A stretch of DNA of 64,000 nucleotides from Flavihumibacter fluminis (GTDB lineage Bacteria > Bacteroidota > Bacteroidia > Chitinophagales > Chitinophagaceae), in assembly GCF_021491375.1 (NCBI RefSeq), contig NZ_JAKEVY010000001.1, forward strand, positions 186,001-250,000. The letters are read 5' to 3'. The notes under the pieces are model-generated. The model searched no databases, had not been told where the DNA came from, and worked only from the letters and a program-made list of their open reading frames with translations. Positions 51,468 through 61,008 of this stretch are shown here, piece by piece; position 1 is the first letter of the stretch; each line of letters begins with the position of its first letter. The position numbers were made by a program, and so were the translations under genes.

Positions 51468-52555
51468 AATCCGGTATAGTCCTGAATTTGCTTTTTCGTT
51501 AAGTAAAGTTTTTCATTGGCAGGAGCTTTATACCAATCCACTGCCCATTCAACTGCCGCCTTTCCGGATAAACGCGGCCTCCAGTTCAAACTGGACTTGG
51601 CCTTTGAAATATCCAGCTGAAGCAGTGATGCTTCATGTTTTTGATGGTCATTACTGATATTAGTCCATTTTCCCTGTCCCCATGCGTCCACAAATAATTG
51701 CGTGAGTTCGCCAACTGTAAAATGATCGCTCATTTCCGGACCAAAATTAAAGGCATCCGAATATTCCAGGGGCGATTCATAAAGTAATTGCCCCAAGATC
51801 AGGTAACCGGAAATCGGCTCGAGTACATGCTGCCAGGGCCGTACTGAAGCCGGGTTTCTCAACTTGATTTTTCTATTTTCCTGGAGCGCTTTTACAATAT
51901 CAGGCACGAGTCGATCTTCACTCCAGTCGCCACCCCCGAAAACATTCCCTGCTCTTGCGGTTGCTATTGATTTAGCATGAGCCGCATAATTGACCGGGTT
52001 GTAAAACGAACTTCTGAAAGACTCTGTAACAATTTCTGTACAAGCTTTACTGGAGCTATAGGGATCATACCCGCCTAGCGGATCGGATTCTTTATACAAT
52101 CTACCATCTTCGTTATTCTTATATACTTTGTCGGTAGTAATCACAACACAAGCACATTTGGAATGGACTGATTTGAGGCTCTGTAACAAATTGGCAGTAC
52201 CCAACACATTGGTCTCAATAGTTTCTATTGGATTATCGTAAGAAGCCCGTACCAATGGTTGTGCTGCTAAATGAAAAATGATATCTGGCTGAAAGGAATT
52301 AATAGATTTTTCCAACGCTTCAGCGTTTCTGATATCATTTATTTCTGATTCCTGGAACAGATCGGAAGGCAAATAATTAAACAATCCATGATCATATCGA
52401 GGTTGCAGTGAATATCCTTTAATAATTGCTCCTGCTTGTGAGAGCCACATAGATAGCCATGCGCCTTTAAAGCCGGTATGACCAGTTATAAACACCTTTT
52501 TTGATGAATAAAACCGCATGAGGTCTCTTAAGTTAGTGGTCACCATCTCTTCCAT
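51455..52555 (-). CDS. rfbG: CDP-glucose 4,6-dehydratase
   Basis: A 366-residue extended SDR that converts CDP-glucose to CDP-4-keto-6-deoxyglucose. The Rossmann motif is FITGHTGFKGAWLSMWLSQ; the TGHTGFKG form is typical of RfbG rather than RmlB. Catalytic Tyr/Lys are in YSSSKACTE and the Thr in VITTDKVYKN. It overlaps rfbF by 16 bases and the epimerase by 13. Confidence 0.96.
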   Translation of the reverse strand: MEEMVTTNLRDLMRFYSSKKVFITGHTGFKGAWLSMWLSQAGAIIKGYSLQPRYDHGLFNYLPSDLFQESEINDIRNAEALEKSINSFQPDIIFHLAAQPLVRASYDNPIETIETNVLGTANLLQSLKSVHSKCACVVITTDKVYKNNEDGRLYKESDPLGGYDPYSSSKACTEIVTESFRSSFYNPVNYAAHAKSIATARAGNVFGGGDWSEDRLVPDIVKALQENRKIKLRNPASVRPWQHVLEPISGYLILGQLLYESPLEYSDAFNFGPEMSDHFTVGELTQLFVDAWGQGKWTNISNDHQKHEASLLQLDISKAKSSLNWRPRLSGKAAVEWAVDWYKAPANEKLYLTKKQIQDYTGLWNL

Positions 52556-53316
52556 AAGGCATTATTACTTTCCCAAAGATTTTCCAGTTCAATTTTATCT
52601 CTCAAGGCATCCATGCATTTCCAGAAACCTGTATGACGATAGGCAACGAGTTCGCCATCTTTTGTAAGGTTTTCCATAGGCGCATCTTCCCACATCACAT
52701 TATCCATATCATCTGCCAGGTACTCAAAAACGGACGGTTTTAGAACAAAAAAACCACCGTTGATCCATTTACCATCACCTGTTGGTTTTTCTTTAAAATT
52801 CATAACTACTCCGGCAGGATCAATAGTCATACCACCAAACCTGGCCTCCGGCTGAACAGCAGTTACGGTTGCTATTTTATTATGTGAATTATGAAAGTCT
52901 ACCACTTTCAACAGGTCAACATCAGCAACTCCATCACCATAAGTAAGCAGGAAGTCCTCATTATCCAGGTATTGCCGGATTCTTTTAAGTCTTCCTGCAG
53001 TTTTGGTATTCAAACCAGTATCTACCAGCGTCACCTTAAAAGATTCCGCATTGGTAAAGTGAACATCCACCTTGTTATTTTTCAACTCAATGGTAATATC
53101 TGAATTATGCAGATAATAGTGCATAAAGTACTCCTTAATCACATACCCCTTATATCCCAGACAAATGATGAATTCATTGAAACCGTAGCTTTCATAGATC
53201 TTCATTATATGCCAAAGAATCGGACGGCCACCAATTTCGACCATCGGCTTTGGTCGCGTTTCCGTTTCTTCAGATATCCTGGTTCCAAGACCACCTGCAA
53301 AAATCACTACTTTCAT
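52540..53316 (-). CDS. rfbF: Glucose-1-phosphate cytidylyltransferase
   Basis: A 258-residue nucleotidyltransferase making CDP-glucose from CTP and glucose-1-phosphate. Signature GGLGTRISEETETRPKPMVE at residues 8-27, and YGDGVADVDLL for the Mg site. It is the first gene of the nine-gene minus-strand operon and sets the nucleotide (CDP) used by the pathway. The 214 bases to the divergent flippase gene are AT-rich; TAATCTTG (minus strand, about 53354-53361) is one mismatch from a -7 box. Confidence 0.97.
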   Translation of the reverse strand: MKVVIFAGGLGTRISEETETRPKPMVEIGGRPILWHIMKIYESYGFNEFIICLGYKGYVIKEYFMHYYLHNSDITIELKNNKVDVHFTNAESFKVTLVDTGLNTKTAGRLKRIRQYLDNEDFLLTYGDGVADVDLLKVVDFHNSHNKIATVTAVQPEARFGGMTIDPAGVVMNFKEKPTGDGKWINGGFFVLKPSVFEYLADDMDNVMWEDAPMENLTKDGELVAYRHTGFWKCMDALRDKIELENLWESNNALWKRW

Positions 53317-53530
53317 TAAATATAAATTTAATATATACGGCTAAATCGTTTACAAGATTACGTGTGTTATTAGAATTTACGATACCGGTCTTTGAAATAA
53401 ATTTCAACTTTGCAACTTATTTAATTTCAATGTAATATAGATTCAATATTCTAATATTATATTTCGAATCCAGCCAGTTTGACTTATTACATTACTTTAG
53501 AGGATTTTAATAGCATTTAAGTTCCATTGA

Positions 53531-55018
53531 ATGGGTTTAATCAAACAGCAAAGCATCCGGTCGTCTATCCTTATCTACATTGGATTTGCATTTGGTGCTG
53601 TAAACATGTTGATTTTAGGCCCAAAGATACTGGGACCGGAACTTTTAGGATTAACCAGGATCATTACCGATGCCGGTATTACACTTGCTACACTTTCAAC
53701 TTTTGGCACTATTCCGGTTATTTATAAGTTTTTTCCGTTTTATAACGATTATCTCAGTTCCAAAAAAAGTGATTTACCAGCTATTACCGGATTCATCTGC
53801 CTGAGTGGCTTTATTTTGGTATGTATTATTGGATATTTTAGTCAGGATATCATTGTTAGGAAATACTCAGAAAAGTCTCCCTTATTTGTAGAATATAGTT
53901 ATCTGGTTTACCCGTTCAGTTTTTTTATGTTAGCATTTATGTGGCTGGAAAGTTTTGGCTGGTCATTCAGGTTAAGTGTTCTTACGAATGGCTTAAGGGA
54001 GATCCTTCCAAGAATATTTTTTACCATTCTTACTCTACTGCTGTCCGTTTCCTTTTTGTCTGAGCAACAATACCTTCTCTTCTTTTCTTTTTCCTATTTG
54101 TTATCGGGTGTTTTATTGTATCGTTTTTTGAGGAAATCAGGCAAGTTTGCCTTTATTTTTAAATTAAGTAATGTAACAAGAAGGCTTAAATCCAGAATGG
54201 TAAATTTTGGCTTGTTTATTTTTGGCGCTCATTTTTTAAATCTGCTAGCAAGAACTATTGACACGTTTATTCTCGCTTCCGTAAGTAAAGGAGGCCTTGC
54301 AGATGCAGCCATTTTTACAATTGCAACCTATGTAGTTACTTTAATGGAAGTGCCTCAGCGAAGTCTGAATTCTGTTACCATTCCTATTTTGGCCGATGCC
54401 TGGAAGAACAGGGATTTGCCCAAAATTTCAAGTATTTACAATAAAAGTGTCAGTAATTTGTTGGTCATTGGATTGGCAATGCTGATTCTATTTGTATTGA
54501 ATAGCGGTAATCTTGAACAATTCCTGGGAGATAAATTTTACGGTGTCAGTTTCGCAATTCTGATCATTGGAATTGGAAAATTGATTGATCTCGGAACCGG
54601 CGCTAATACGCAAATACTGGGAACTTCAAGTTACTGGAAAGTTGACTTCACAACTACAGCGATTTATACACTACTTGCACTGCCTTTGAACTACGTTTTA
54701 ATAAGTAAATATGGTATTAAAGGAGCGGCTTACTCTTCCCTGATCTCAATTTGTTTTTATAACCTAATGAGATTCGGATTTTTATATTATAAATTTAAAC
54801 TCCAGCCCTATACTTTAAAAAATTTATTGGTGGTTGTAATAGCTTTTGTTTGTGGGCTTTGCGCTTATTTGCTGCCATTTATGCTGAATATTTATATTGA
54901 TTCCATTATCAGATCTGTTCTATTCATCCTTTTGTTCATTCCTGTCATTTATCGTTTTAACATCTCGGAAGAGATTAATACATCCATTACCTCGATGCTG
55001 AAGAGCGTAAAAAAATAA
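53531..55018 (+). CDS. Wzx-like polysaccharide flippase
   Basis: A 495-residue membrane protein with about 14 hydrophobic helices, of the MOP exporter superfamily (Wzx/polysaccharide_synt). The N-terminal GLIKQQSIRSSILIYIGFAF and the QRSLNSVTIPILADAWKNRD loop are typical. It should flip the lipid-linked glycan unit made by the divergent operon. TACTTTAG at 53493-53500 is a weak promoter candidate. It ends at a bidirectional terminator. Confidence 0.92.
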   Translation: MGLIKQQSIRSSILIYIGFAFGAVNMLILGPKILGPELLGLTRIITDAGITLATLSTFGTIPVIYKFFPFYNDYLSSKKSDLPAITGFICLSGFILVCIIGYFSQDIIVRKYSEKSPLFVEYSYLVYPFSFFMLAFMWLESFGWSFRLSVLTNGLREILPRIFFTILTLLLSVSFLSEQQYLLFFSFSYLLSGVLLYRFLRKSGKFAFIFKLSNVTRRLKSRMVNFGLFIFGAHFLNLLARTIDTFILASVSKGGLADAAIFTIATYVVTLMEVPQRSLNSVTIPILADAWKNRDLPKISSIYNKSVSNLLVIGLAMLILFVLNSGNLEQFLGDKFYGVSFAILIIGIGKLIDLGTGANTQILGTSSYWKVDFTTTAIYTLLALPLNYVLISKYGIKGAAYSSLISICFYNLMRFGFLYYKFKLQPYTLKNLLVVVIAFVCGLCAYLLPFMLNIYIDSIIRSVLFILLFIPVIYRFNISEEINTSITSMLKSVKK

Positions 55019-55050
55019 ACTCCGGCAACTTCTGAGCTACCGGAGTTTTT
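55019..55050. terminator. Bidirectional terminator between flippase and LamG genes
   Basis: Stem ACTCCGG (55019-55025) with CCGGAGT (55040-55046) and a 14-base loop. T run on the plus side (55046-55050) and an A-rich flank giving T on the minus side (around 55008-55018). It serves both converging genes. Confidence 0.85.
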
Positions 55051-55070
55051 GAAATTATATGAGTACCAGC

Positions 55071-56291
55071 TTAGTTTTTGGGTATCATCTCACCATATGT
55101 ACCATATGGTATATCATAGAAAACGTATTGATCTTCAGTAAGCGTAATAATGGTCGATGCATGTACCTGACCATTTTCAACAGATCTCACTTTTGTTTCA
55201 TTTTCTATAAAGCTCCAGGTACCTGTTTGTGTAATCCCATTCAAGTCAACTCTTGAGAATGTTCCATTACTTCTGAAATTTATGTAATCACCCGACAGGT
55301 TGAGGGCATTATTTGCCATACCTCTTTTATACAGTAGTCTTGCGAATTGGCTACCAACCTGATCATAGTATTCGTTGTAAATCCAGGTTTTTGATGTCAG
55401 AAGGTCGGTTTTGGTCTTCTCAACATAAGTTGGAGATTTATCACAACTACTCAGGTAATTCATTTCCTTAGCGCTAAGCACTCTTGAATAAATCCGAATA
55501 TTATCCATTTTACCATTAAATGATTGCTTGTCACCATTCCACCAGGAGCCAAGTATAAACTCTCCATTATTGCAGAAATTAAGATTTTGAGCTGTATGTG
55601 TAATGGAATCTACCACAACACCATTTATATAAAGTTTCATCTTCTTATTTTCATGAGTAATTCCAATATGGTACCACTGATAATAATTCAGGACTCCATT
55701 CTGCTTGGCCTTAAAGCTTCCTGATGGCTCTGCATTACATATGTCTGCCTGATTCTGAGTAACTGAAAAGCGCATTTTATCACCGTCAATTACAGCATCA
55801 TAACCTACATTGAAAGTTGCTCCATTAGCTGTGGCATAATCCTGTTTACCAAACATCAAACCTTTATAATCTTTGGTTAGAACATAAAAAGAAACAGAGA
55901 AATTCTGACTGTTGAACTGCTCTCCTTCAGGGATGGTTGCGTAACCATTAATTCCATCAAAATTAATTGCTCCTCCAGTTACGCCCCATCTATCATGCGA
56001 CAAAGCAGCTCCATTCATCAGGTTTAGTTGTCTACCATTTCCGCTTGAATCAAATGTGGATCCATTGACTGGGAAGTATGCCCATAAGCCTTCATTAATC
56101 GTCCTCCTGATTTTTTCCAGTTCAGAAAGGATGGTATCTCTAACAATAACAGTATCTCTTAAAGTGTCCGTAACTGTTACGGTATCCCGTATTATTTCGG
56201 TTTCTTTTGAGCAGGATGTAGTTGTAACTTGATAACTAGTTAATACAAGGAATGTTAAGAAAGTGGATAAGGTTCCGAAAATTTTTTTCAT
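55071..56291 (-). CDS. LamG-domain lipoprotein
   Basis: A 406-residue exported protein. A signal sequence with a plausible lipobox (TTSC, then SKETE, with acidic residues after the Cys as in surface-exposed Bacteroidota lipoproteins) is followed by a repeated DTV/DTL segment of about 25 residues. A LamG/concanavalin-like domain follows (about 75-260: YFPVNGSTFDSSGNG, GGAINFDG, GKMDNIRIYSRVLSAKE). The C-terminal 110 residues form a lipocalin-like or GW-type beta unit (LLTSKTWIYNEYYD). I chose the start at 56291 because a TATTTTG element at 56310-56316 overlaps the longer start at 56312. Ligand unknown. Confidence 0.88.
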   Translation of the reverse strand: MKKIFGTLSTFLTFLVLTSYQVTTTSCSKETEIIRDTVTVTDTLRDTVIVRDTILSELEKIRRTINEGLWAYFPVNGSTFDSSGNGRQLNLMNGAALSHDRWGVTGGAINFDGINGYATIPEGEQFNSQNFSVSFYVLTKDYKGLMFGKQDYATANGATFNVGYDAVIDGDKMRFSVTQNQADICNAEPSGSFKAKQNGVLNYYQWYHIGITHENKKMKLYINGVVVDSITHTAQNLNFCNNGEFILGSWWNGDKQSFNGKMDNIRIYSRVLSAKEMNYLSSCDKSPTYVEKTKTDLLTSKTWIYNEYYDQVGSQFARLLYKRGMANNALNLSGDYINFRSNGTFSRVDLNGITQTGTWSFIENETKVRSVENGQVHASTIITLTEDQYVFYDIPYGTYGEMIPKN

Positions 56292-56327
56292 TAAAAGAGA
56301 ATTTCCGGACAAAATAGAAAAAAAAGA

Positions 56328-57077
56328 TTACAATCCAAATTGCCGCAGGTATTTTAGATACAGTTCCAGTCCCTCCATCTTCTTTGAATCCAGTTTGTAG
56401 TCAATATTTTCTTTATAGTAAGTAAATAAGTCATATGTCTTATAAGGATATTTCTCTACCACTTCTTCCAATCTATCTAACCCATACCGGTTGGCTTCAT
56501 TGAATCCCTTTATAAACTCAGGTGCTATTTTTTTATTTGCTATCCAGGCGGCAAATACAAAGGGTAAACCGGTCATTTCTTTCCAGGCCTGCCCAAGATC
56601 AAATACATAGGCAGAATCTTTTCTTTGCTCCAATGCCCTGTCTCCTATTACAATTCCGGCAGTGGTTCCTTTGATCTGCCCGCGAAAATCATCCCGGGTA
56701 TCAATTATTTCAGGATCAATTTTCCAAAACTCTTTCATCAGTATACGCGCCAGTCTTACGGATGTCCTGCTTTGATAATCCAGTAACACAGTTGAGATTT
56801 CCTCCATAGGAACATCTGAAAACAAACCTACCGATGCCACTTCCCCATCACAGGCGATTCCGTAATCACATACGATATGGAATTCTTTCAATTTTGGAAT
56901 GGTTGCAACAGGCACGAGTCCGATATCAACCTGATCTTCAATCAGCATTTTTGCAACATTGGCCGGATAATCCATTACCAGGTCCAGCTCCTCCTGCATC
57001 ATTCCTTGCTGCAGGCCATAAATCAAGGGCTTTGTATTCAGGTATTGTACCGCTCCCACTCTGATTTTTCTGTCCAC
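56328..57077 (-). CDS. mqnA: Chorismate dehydratase, futalosine menaquinone pathway
   Basis: A 249-residue periplasmic-binding-protein-fold enzyme of the MqnA/MqnD family; RVGAVQYLNTKPLIYGL is the MqnA N-terminus, and DLVMDYPANVAKMLIEDQVDIGLVPVA the next conserved segment. MqnA makes 3-enolpyruvylbenzoate from chorismate, the entry to the futalosine route. The start codon is GTG at 57077; a perfect -7 box lies 19 bases upstream at 57097-57104. Other mqn genes are not in the window. Confidence 0.93.
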   Translation of the reverse strand: MDRKIRVGAVQYLNTKPLIYGLQQGMMQEELDLVMDYPANVAKMLIEDQVDIGLVPVATIPKLKEFHIVCDYGIACDGEVASVGLFSDVPMEEISTVLLDYQSRTSVRLARILMKEFWKIDPEIIDTRDDFRGQIKGTTAGIVIGDRALEQRKDSAYVFDLGQAWKEMTGLPFVFAAWIANKKIAPEFIKGFNEANRYGLDRLEEVVEKYPYKTYDLFTYYKENIDYKLDSKKMEGLELYLKYLRQFGL

Positions 57078-57096
57078 TCGCTTTGATTTAATTTCG

Positions 57097-57104
57097 CAAA
57101 TGTA
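57097..57104 (-). promoter_or_regulatory. -7 box TACATTTG of mqnA
   Basis: A perfect TAnnTTTG box on the minus strand (plus-strand CAAATGTA), 19 bases before the GTG start. It supports the GTG as the real start. Confidence 0.65.
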
Positions 57105-57142
57105 CTGCTAATTCCAGTTTGGAATGGCCAAGATAAACAACC

Positions 57143-58486
57143 ATGGAACTTCAATCACTCACTGCCATCTCCCCTATTGATGGTCGCTATCGCAATCAGT
57201 TACAGCAATTAGATGAATATTTTTCTGAATATGCCCTGATCAAATACAGGGTCTGGATTGAAATCGAATACTTTCTCTTCCTGGCAGATGCCCGCCTTTT
57301 CAAATTGCCTGCTAAAGCAAGAGCCGGTGTAAAAGCCATTGCTGAAAATTTCAGCCTGGAAGATGCTGCTACTATCAAGGAAACAGAAAAAATCACCAAC
57401 CACGATGTAAAAGCGGTTGAATATTTCATCAAATCAAAATTGGAAACCCTGCAACTGCAGGACCTGAAAGAATGGGTTCACTTCGGACTCACTTCACAGG
57501 ATATCAATAATACTTCTATTCCTCTCAGCTGGAAGCAGGCAATGGAATTTGAATACTTGCCTGCTCTGCTCAATCTGACCAATAACCTGCACTCCCTAGC
57601 AACCGAATGGAAAGACATTTCCCTGCTGGCGCGTACACACGGACAGCCTGCCAGTCCTACCAAATTAGGTAAGGAAATCATGGTTTTTGTAGAGCGACTC
57701 AAAAACCAGGTGGAACTGCTGGTGCAGGTTCCCTATTCTGCAAAATTTGGTGGAGCTACCGGAAACTTCAATGCTCACTACATCGCCTACCCGAAGAAAA
57801 ACTGGCTGCAGCTGGGTAACCAGTTTGTGGAATCTTTGGGATTACAGCGTCAGCAATTCACCACCCAAATTGAGCATTATGACAACCTCGCAGCTCATTT
57901 TGATGCACTCAAACGCATCAATACCATTTTGATTGATCTTTGTCGCGATATCTGGACCTATATCTCCATGGATTATTTCAAACAGAAAACCAAAAAAGGA
58001 GAAATCGGTTCTTCCGCAATGCCACATAAAGTAAACCCAATCGACTTTGAAAATGCAGAAGGTAATCTGGGTATGGCTTCCGCAATATTGGAGCACTTAG
58101 CTGGCAAACTTCCTATAAGCCGCTTGCAGCGCGACCTGACCGATTCAACTGTTTTGAGAAATATCGGTGTTCCTTTTGCTCATATCATACTTGCTATCCG
58201 ATCCATTGAAAAAGGATTGGGCAAACTGGTACTGAATGAAAAGAAAATACAGGACGATCTCGAAGCCAACTGGGCGGTAGTTGCTGAAGCTATTCAAACC
58301 ATTCTGCGCAGGGAAAATTATCCCAACCCATACGAAGCATTGAAAGAGCTCACTAGAGGTAAGGCGGCTATTGACAAAAAAGCGATTCACAGTTTTATCA
58401 GAAGCCTGAAAATAAGCTCAGAACTGAAAAAGGAATTACTGGCGATTACGCCTTCCAACTATACAGGAAAAACGCCCGACTACTAA
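57143..58486 (+). CDS. purB: Adenylosuccinate lyase
   Basis: A 447-residue lyase of the fumarase/aspartase superfamily acting twice in purine synthesis (SAICAR to AICAR, adenylosuccinate to AMP). Family signature GSSAMPHKVNPIDFENAEG in the mobile loop with the catalytic Ser; LLARTHGQPASPTKLGKE carries the His. The length fits the E. coli-type class. The stop codon lies in the loop of a hairpin terminator. It starts 65 bases from the divergent mqnA. Confidence 0.97.
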   Translation: MELQSLTAISPIDGRYRNQLQQLDEYFSEYALIKYRVWIEIEYFLFLADARLFKLPAKARAGVKAIAENFSLEDAATIKETEKITNHDVKAVEYFIKSKLETLQLQDLKEWVHFGLTSQDINNTSIPLSWKQAMEFEYLPALLNLTNNLHSLATEWKDISLLARTHGQPASPTKLGKEIMVFVERLKNQVELLVQVPYSAKFGGATGNFNAHYIAYPKKNWLQLGNQFVESLGLQRQQFTTQIEHYDNLAAHFDALKRINTILIDLCRDIWTYISMDYFKQKTKKGEIGSSAMPHKVNPIDFENAEGNLGMASAILEHLAGKLPISRLQRDLTDSTVLRNIGVPFAHIILAIRSIEKGLGKLVLNEKKIQDDLEANWAVVAEAIQTILRRENYPNPYEALKELTRGKAAIDKKAIHSFIRSLKISSELKKELLAITPSNYTGKTPDY

Positions 58487-58499
58487 GTAGACGGGCGTT
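58471..58499. terminator. Hairpin enclosing the purB stop codon, bidirectional
   Basis: Outer stem AACGCCCG (58471-58478) with CGGGCGTT (58492-58499), inner stem CTAC (58480-58483) with GTAG (58487-58490), loop TAA: the purB stop at 58484-58486. The minus-strand product ends in GTTTTTCC, giving prfC a terminator; the plus-strand T tract is weaker. Confidence 0.82.
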
Positions 58500-58503
58500 G
58501 CCT

Positions 58504-60096
58504 TTAATCTGTTTTATGGATTTCGGATGTGAAATGAAATTCGATATCCGGATTATTGGTTCGTTCTGTATTCAGGAACCATTCACTCTGCGCTAAATAA
58601 ACCAAGTGTCCATCTTTATCCTCAGCTATATTGGCTGATTTAAAGCGCGTGAATTCTTTCAGTTTTTCCGGATTCTTACTGGTTATCCAGCAGGCTTTAT
58701 AATAAGGCTGGGCGCGGAATTCAACCGATGCGCCATATTCCTGTAACAACCGGTATTGAATTACTTCAAACTGCAGTTCTCCCACACATCCAATGATCTT
58801 CTTATTGCCACCGAACTGGGTAAACAGTTGCGCCACCCCTTCATCCGTCAATTGCAGCAGCCCTTTCTCCAGCTGTTTGGTCTTCATCGGATCCTTATTG
58901 ATTACTTCCTTGAAGATTTCAGGAGAAAAGGAGGGAATCCCGGTAAAATAAAATTCTTCTCCTTCGGTTAGGGTATCACCAATTTTAAAGTTGCCGGTAT
59001 CAAATAAACCTACCACATCACCTGGATAGGCTTCTTCAATTACATCTTTGCTGCGCGCCAAAAAACTGTACGGGTTATTAAAGCGTACATCCTTATCCAG
59101 CCGAACGTGATGGAAATATTTATTGCGTTCAAACTTGCCGGAGCAAACTCTTAAAAAGGCGATCCGGTCGCGGTGCTTGGGGTCCAGGTTGGCATGAATC
59201 TTAAAAATAAACCCACTGAATTTATCCTCGTCAACAGCCACAGGCCGCTTGGTGGTTTCCCTGTCGCGCGGGATGGGCGCAATCCGGATAAACGTATCCA
59301 GCATTTCTTTCACCCCGAAATTATTTACAGCACTTCCGAAAAATACGGGAGCTACTTTCCCCTGCAGATAATCCTCCACTACCAGTTCTCCATGTACACC
59401 ATCCACCAGTTCCACATCTTCCCGGAGGGTAGCAGCATCGCGTTCACCTAATTTTTCATCCAAGACCGGATCAGCAAGATCACTGATCTGTACAATATCA
59501 CTCTCATCCGCCCTTGTATTGGCAGTGAATAAGCGAAGATTTTTTTCTGCCAGGTTGTATACTCCTTTGAAATCCTTCCCACTATTGATGGGCCAGGTCA
59601 TGGGATGAAGATGAATGGATAATTCTTTTTCGATTTCTTCCAGCAGTTCAAACCGGTTTTTACCATCCCGGTCCATTTTATTGATGAACACAATAACAGG
59701 AGTATCCCGCATTCTGCAGACTTCCATCAGCCGGCGGGTCTGGTCTTCCACCCCATTCACGCTATCCACCACCAGGATAACACTGTCCACGGCTGTCAGC
59801 GTACGATAGGTATCTTCCGCGAAATCCTTGTGGCCGGGAGTATCCAGCAGGTTGATCAGGATGCCTTTGTATTCAAAGGTCATAACCGAAGTGGCCACCG
59901 AGATACCTCTCTGACGTTCGATTTCCATGAAGTCGGAGGTCGCATGTTTTTTGATCTTATTGCTCTTAACCGCTCCTGCAGTCTGGATTGCACCACCAAA
60001 TAACAGCAGTTTCTCTGTCAGGGTAGTTTTACCGGCATCCGGGTGTGATATAATGGCGAAGGTTCTCCTTCTCTCAATCTCGGTCTGATATTTCAT
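58504..60096 (-). CDS. prfC: Peptide chain release factor 3
   Basis: A 530-residue translational GTPase that recycles RF1/RF2 from the ribosome. G1 is [11 protein letters not shown]2 lies around [11 protein letters not shown]3 is DTPGHKDF and G4 is NKMD. The C-terminal domain has QLMQ-type strands ([20 protein letters not shown] and [10 protein letters not shown]), specific to RF3 rather than EF-G. The start codon lies 8 bases after a perfect -7 box. Confidence 0.97.
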   Translation of the reverse strand: MKYQTEIERRRTFAIISHPDAGKTTLTEKLLLFGGAIQTAGAVKSNKIKKHATSDFMEIERQRGISVATSVMTFEYKGILINLLDTPGHKDFAEDTYRTLTAVDSVILVVDSVNGVEDQTRRLMEVCRMRDTPVIVFINKMDRDGKNRFELLEEIEKELSIHLHPMTWPINSGKDFKGVYNLAEKNLRLFTANTRADESDIVQISDLADPVLDEKLGERDAATLREDVELVDGVHGELVVEDYLQGKVAPVFFGSAVNNFGVKEMLDTFIRIAPIPRDRETTKRPVAVDEDKFSGFIFKIHANLDPKHRDRIAFLRVCSGKFERNKYFHHVRLDKDVRFNNPYSFLARSKDVIEEAYPGDVVGLFDTGNFKIGDTLTEGEEFYFTGIPSFSPEIFKEVINKDPMKTKQLEKGLLQLTDEGVAQLFTQFGGNKKIIGCVGELQFEVIQYRLLQEYGASVEFRAQPYYKACWITSKNPEKLKEFTRFKSANIAEDKDGHLVYLAQSEWFLNTERTNNPDIEFHFTSEIHKTD

Positions 60097-60104
60097 AACG
60101 GGCG

Positions 60105-60112
60105 CAAAGGTA
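60105..60112 (-). promoter_or_regulatory. -7 box TACCTTTG of prfC
   Basis: A perfect TAnnTTTG box on the minus strand, followed by CGCCCGTT and the ATG at 60096. The layout matches the mtaB and valS promoters (TTTG, then CGGCCC). Confidence 0.75.
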
Positions 60113-60167
60113 CAATTATGGGTGCTTTATGCTGACATTTTATATATATTTAGACAAACTATTACGC

Positions 60168-60989
60168 ATGAAAACCTGGTTGTTACCCATCGATTTTTCC
60201 GAAACTTCCAAAAATGCAGCCCGTTATGCGGTTGCCCTTGCCAATGAAACCCCTGATGTGAAGCTGGTTCTTTACCATGTTTTCGGAAAAATTGCTGCCG
60301 GATCCGATGGCACCCCCCTGGACCTTTCCAATACCACCCGGAAAGACATAGCTGAGATCGCCATGAACAACCTGATCAGTGAACTCGCGCACAGTTCCCC
60401 TATTGAAGTAGTGGCAGAAGAAGGAGAATCCCTGACTGAGAACCTGGCGCGCTATGTTCGCCATAATGGTGCCGACCTGGTGGTAATGGGACTCACAGGC
60501 GCCTCCCGCATTGAACAACTCCTGATGGGTACCAACGCCCTGAACATGGCGCATGCTGCAGTTTGCCCTGTGCTGATTGTACCCCCGCAGGCAAGCTTTA
60601 ATCCGGTCAAAAATATCCTGTTTGCCACGGATATGAAAAATGTAAAACAAACTACCCCCATTAAAGCACTCCGCTCAGTATTATCCATTTTCAATGCGAA
60701 TCTGCATGTAGTGAATGTAGATGCAGATCATTATGTGGAACTGACCGAAGAATACAAAGCTGAACGTGCCAATATGGAGTCAATCCTGGATGGATTTAAT
60801 CCCGATTATTATTTTGTCCGGATCAACGATTTCCTGGATGCCGTTCAAACTTTTGTGGAGGATAAAAAAATCGATGTCATCATTACGGTTCCCAGAAAGC
60901 ACAGCTTCCTTTCCTCCTTATTCAAACCCAGTCATACCCGGAAACTACTCTACCATACCCATGTTCCGCTGATCGCTATCCATGAATAA
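60168..60989 (+). CDS. Tandem universal stress protein
   Basis: A 273-residue protein with two UspA domains in tandem (about 1-142 and 148-273). The first carries the ATP-binding G-x2-G-x9-G-T motif (GLTGASRIEQLLMGT); the second lacks the glycines (VPRKHSFLSSLFKPSHTRKL), so only the first is expected to bind ATP. I set the start at 60168 (MKTWLLPIDFSE), the usual USP N-terminus; an in-frame ATG at 60129 would add 13 residues. Cytoplasmic stress response, exact role unknown. Confidence 0.93.
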   Translation: MKTWLLPIDFSETSKNAARYAVALANETPDVKLVLYHVFGKIAAGSDGTPLDLSNTTRKDIAEIAMNNLISELAHSSPIEVVAEEGESLTENLARYVRHNGADLVVMGLTGASRIEQLLMGTNALNMAHAAVCPVLIVPPQASFNPVKNILFATDMKNVKQTTPIKALRSVLSIFNANLHVVNVDADHYVELTEEYKAERANMESILDGFNPDYYFVRINDFLDAVQTFVEDKKIDVIITVPRKHSFLSSLFKPSHTRKLLYHTHVPLIAIHE

Positions 60990-61008
60990 GAATTAGTTTT
61001 AATTTCAT

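Noticed and set aside
45153-53316. 3,6-dideoxyhexose (abequose/paratose/tyvelose) pathway
   Set aside because: rfbF and rfbG fit, but no PMP-dependent rfbH-type dehydrase is present and a C-methyltransferase is there instead.
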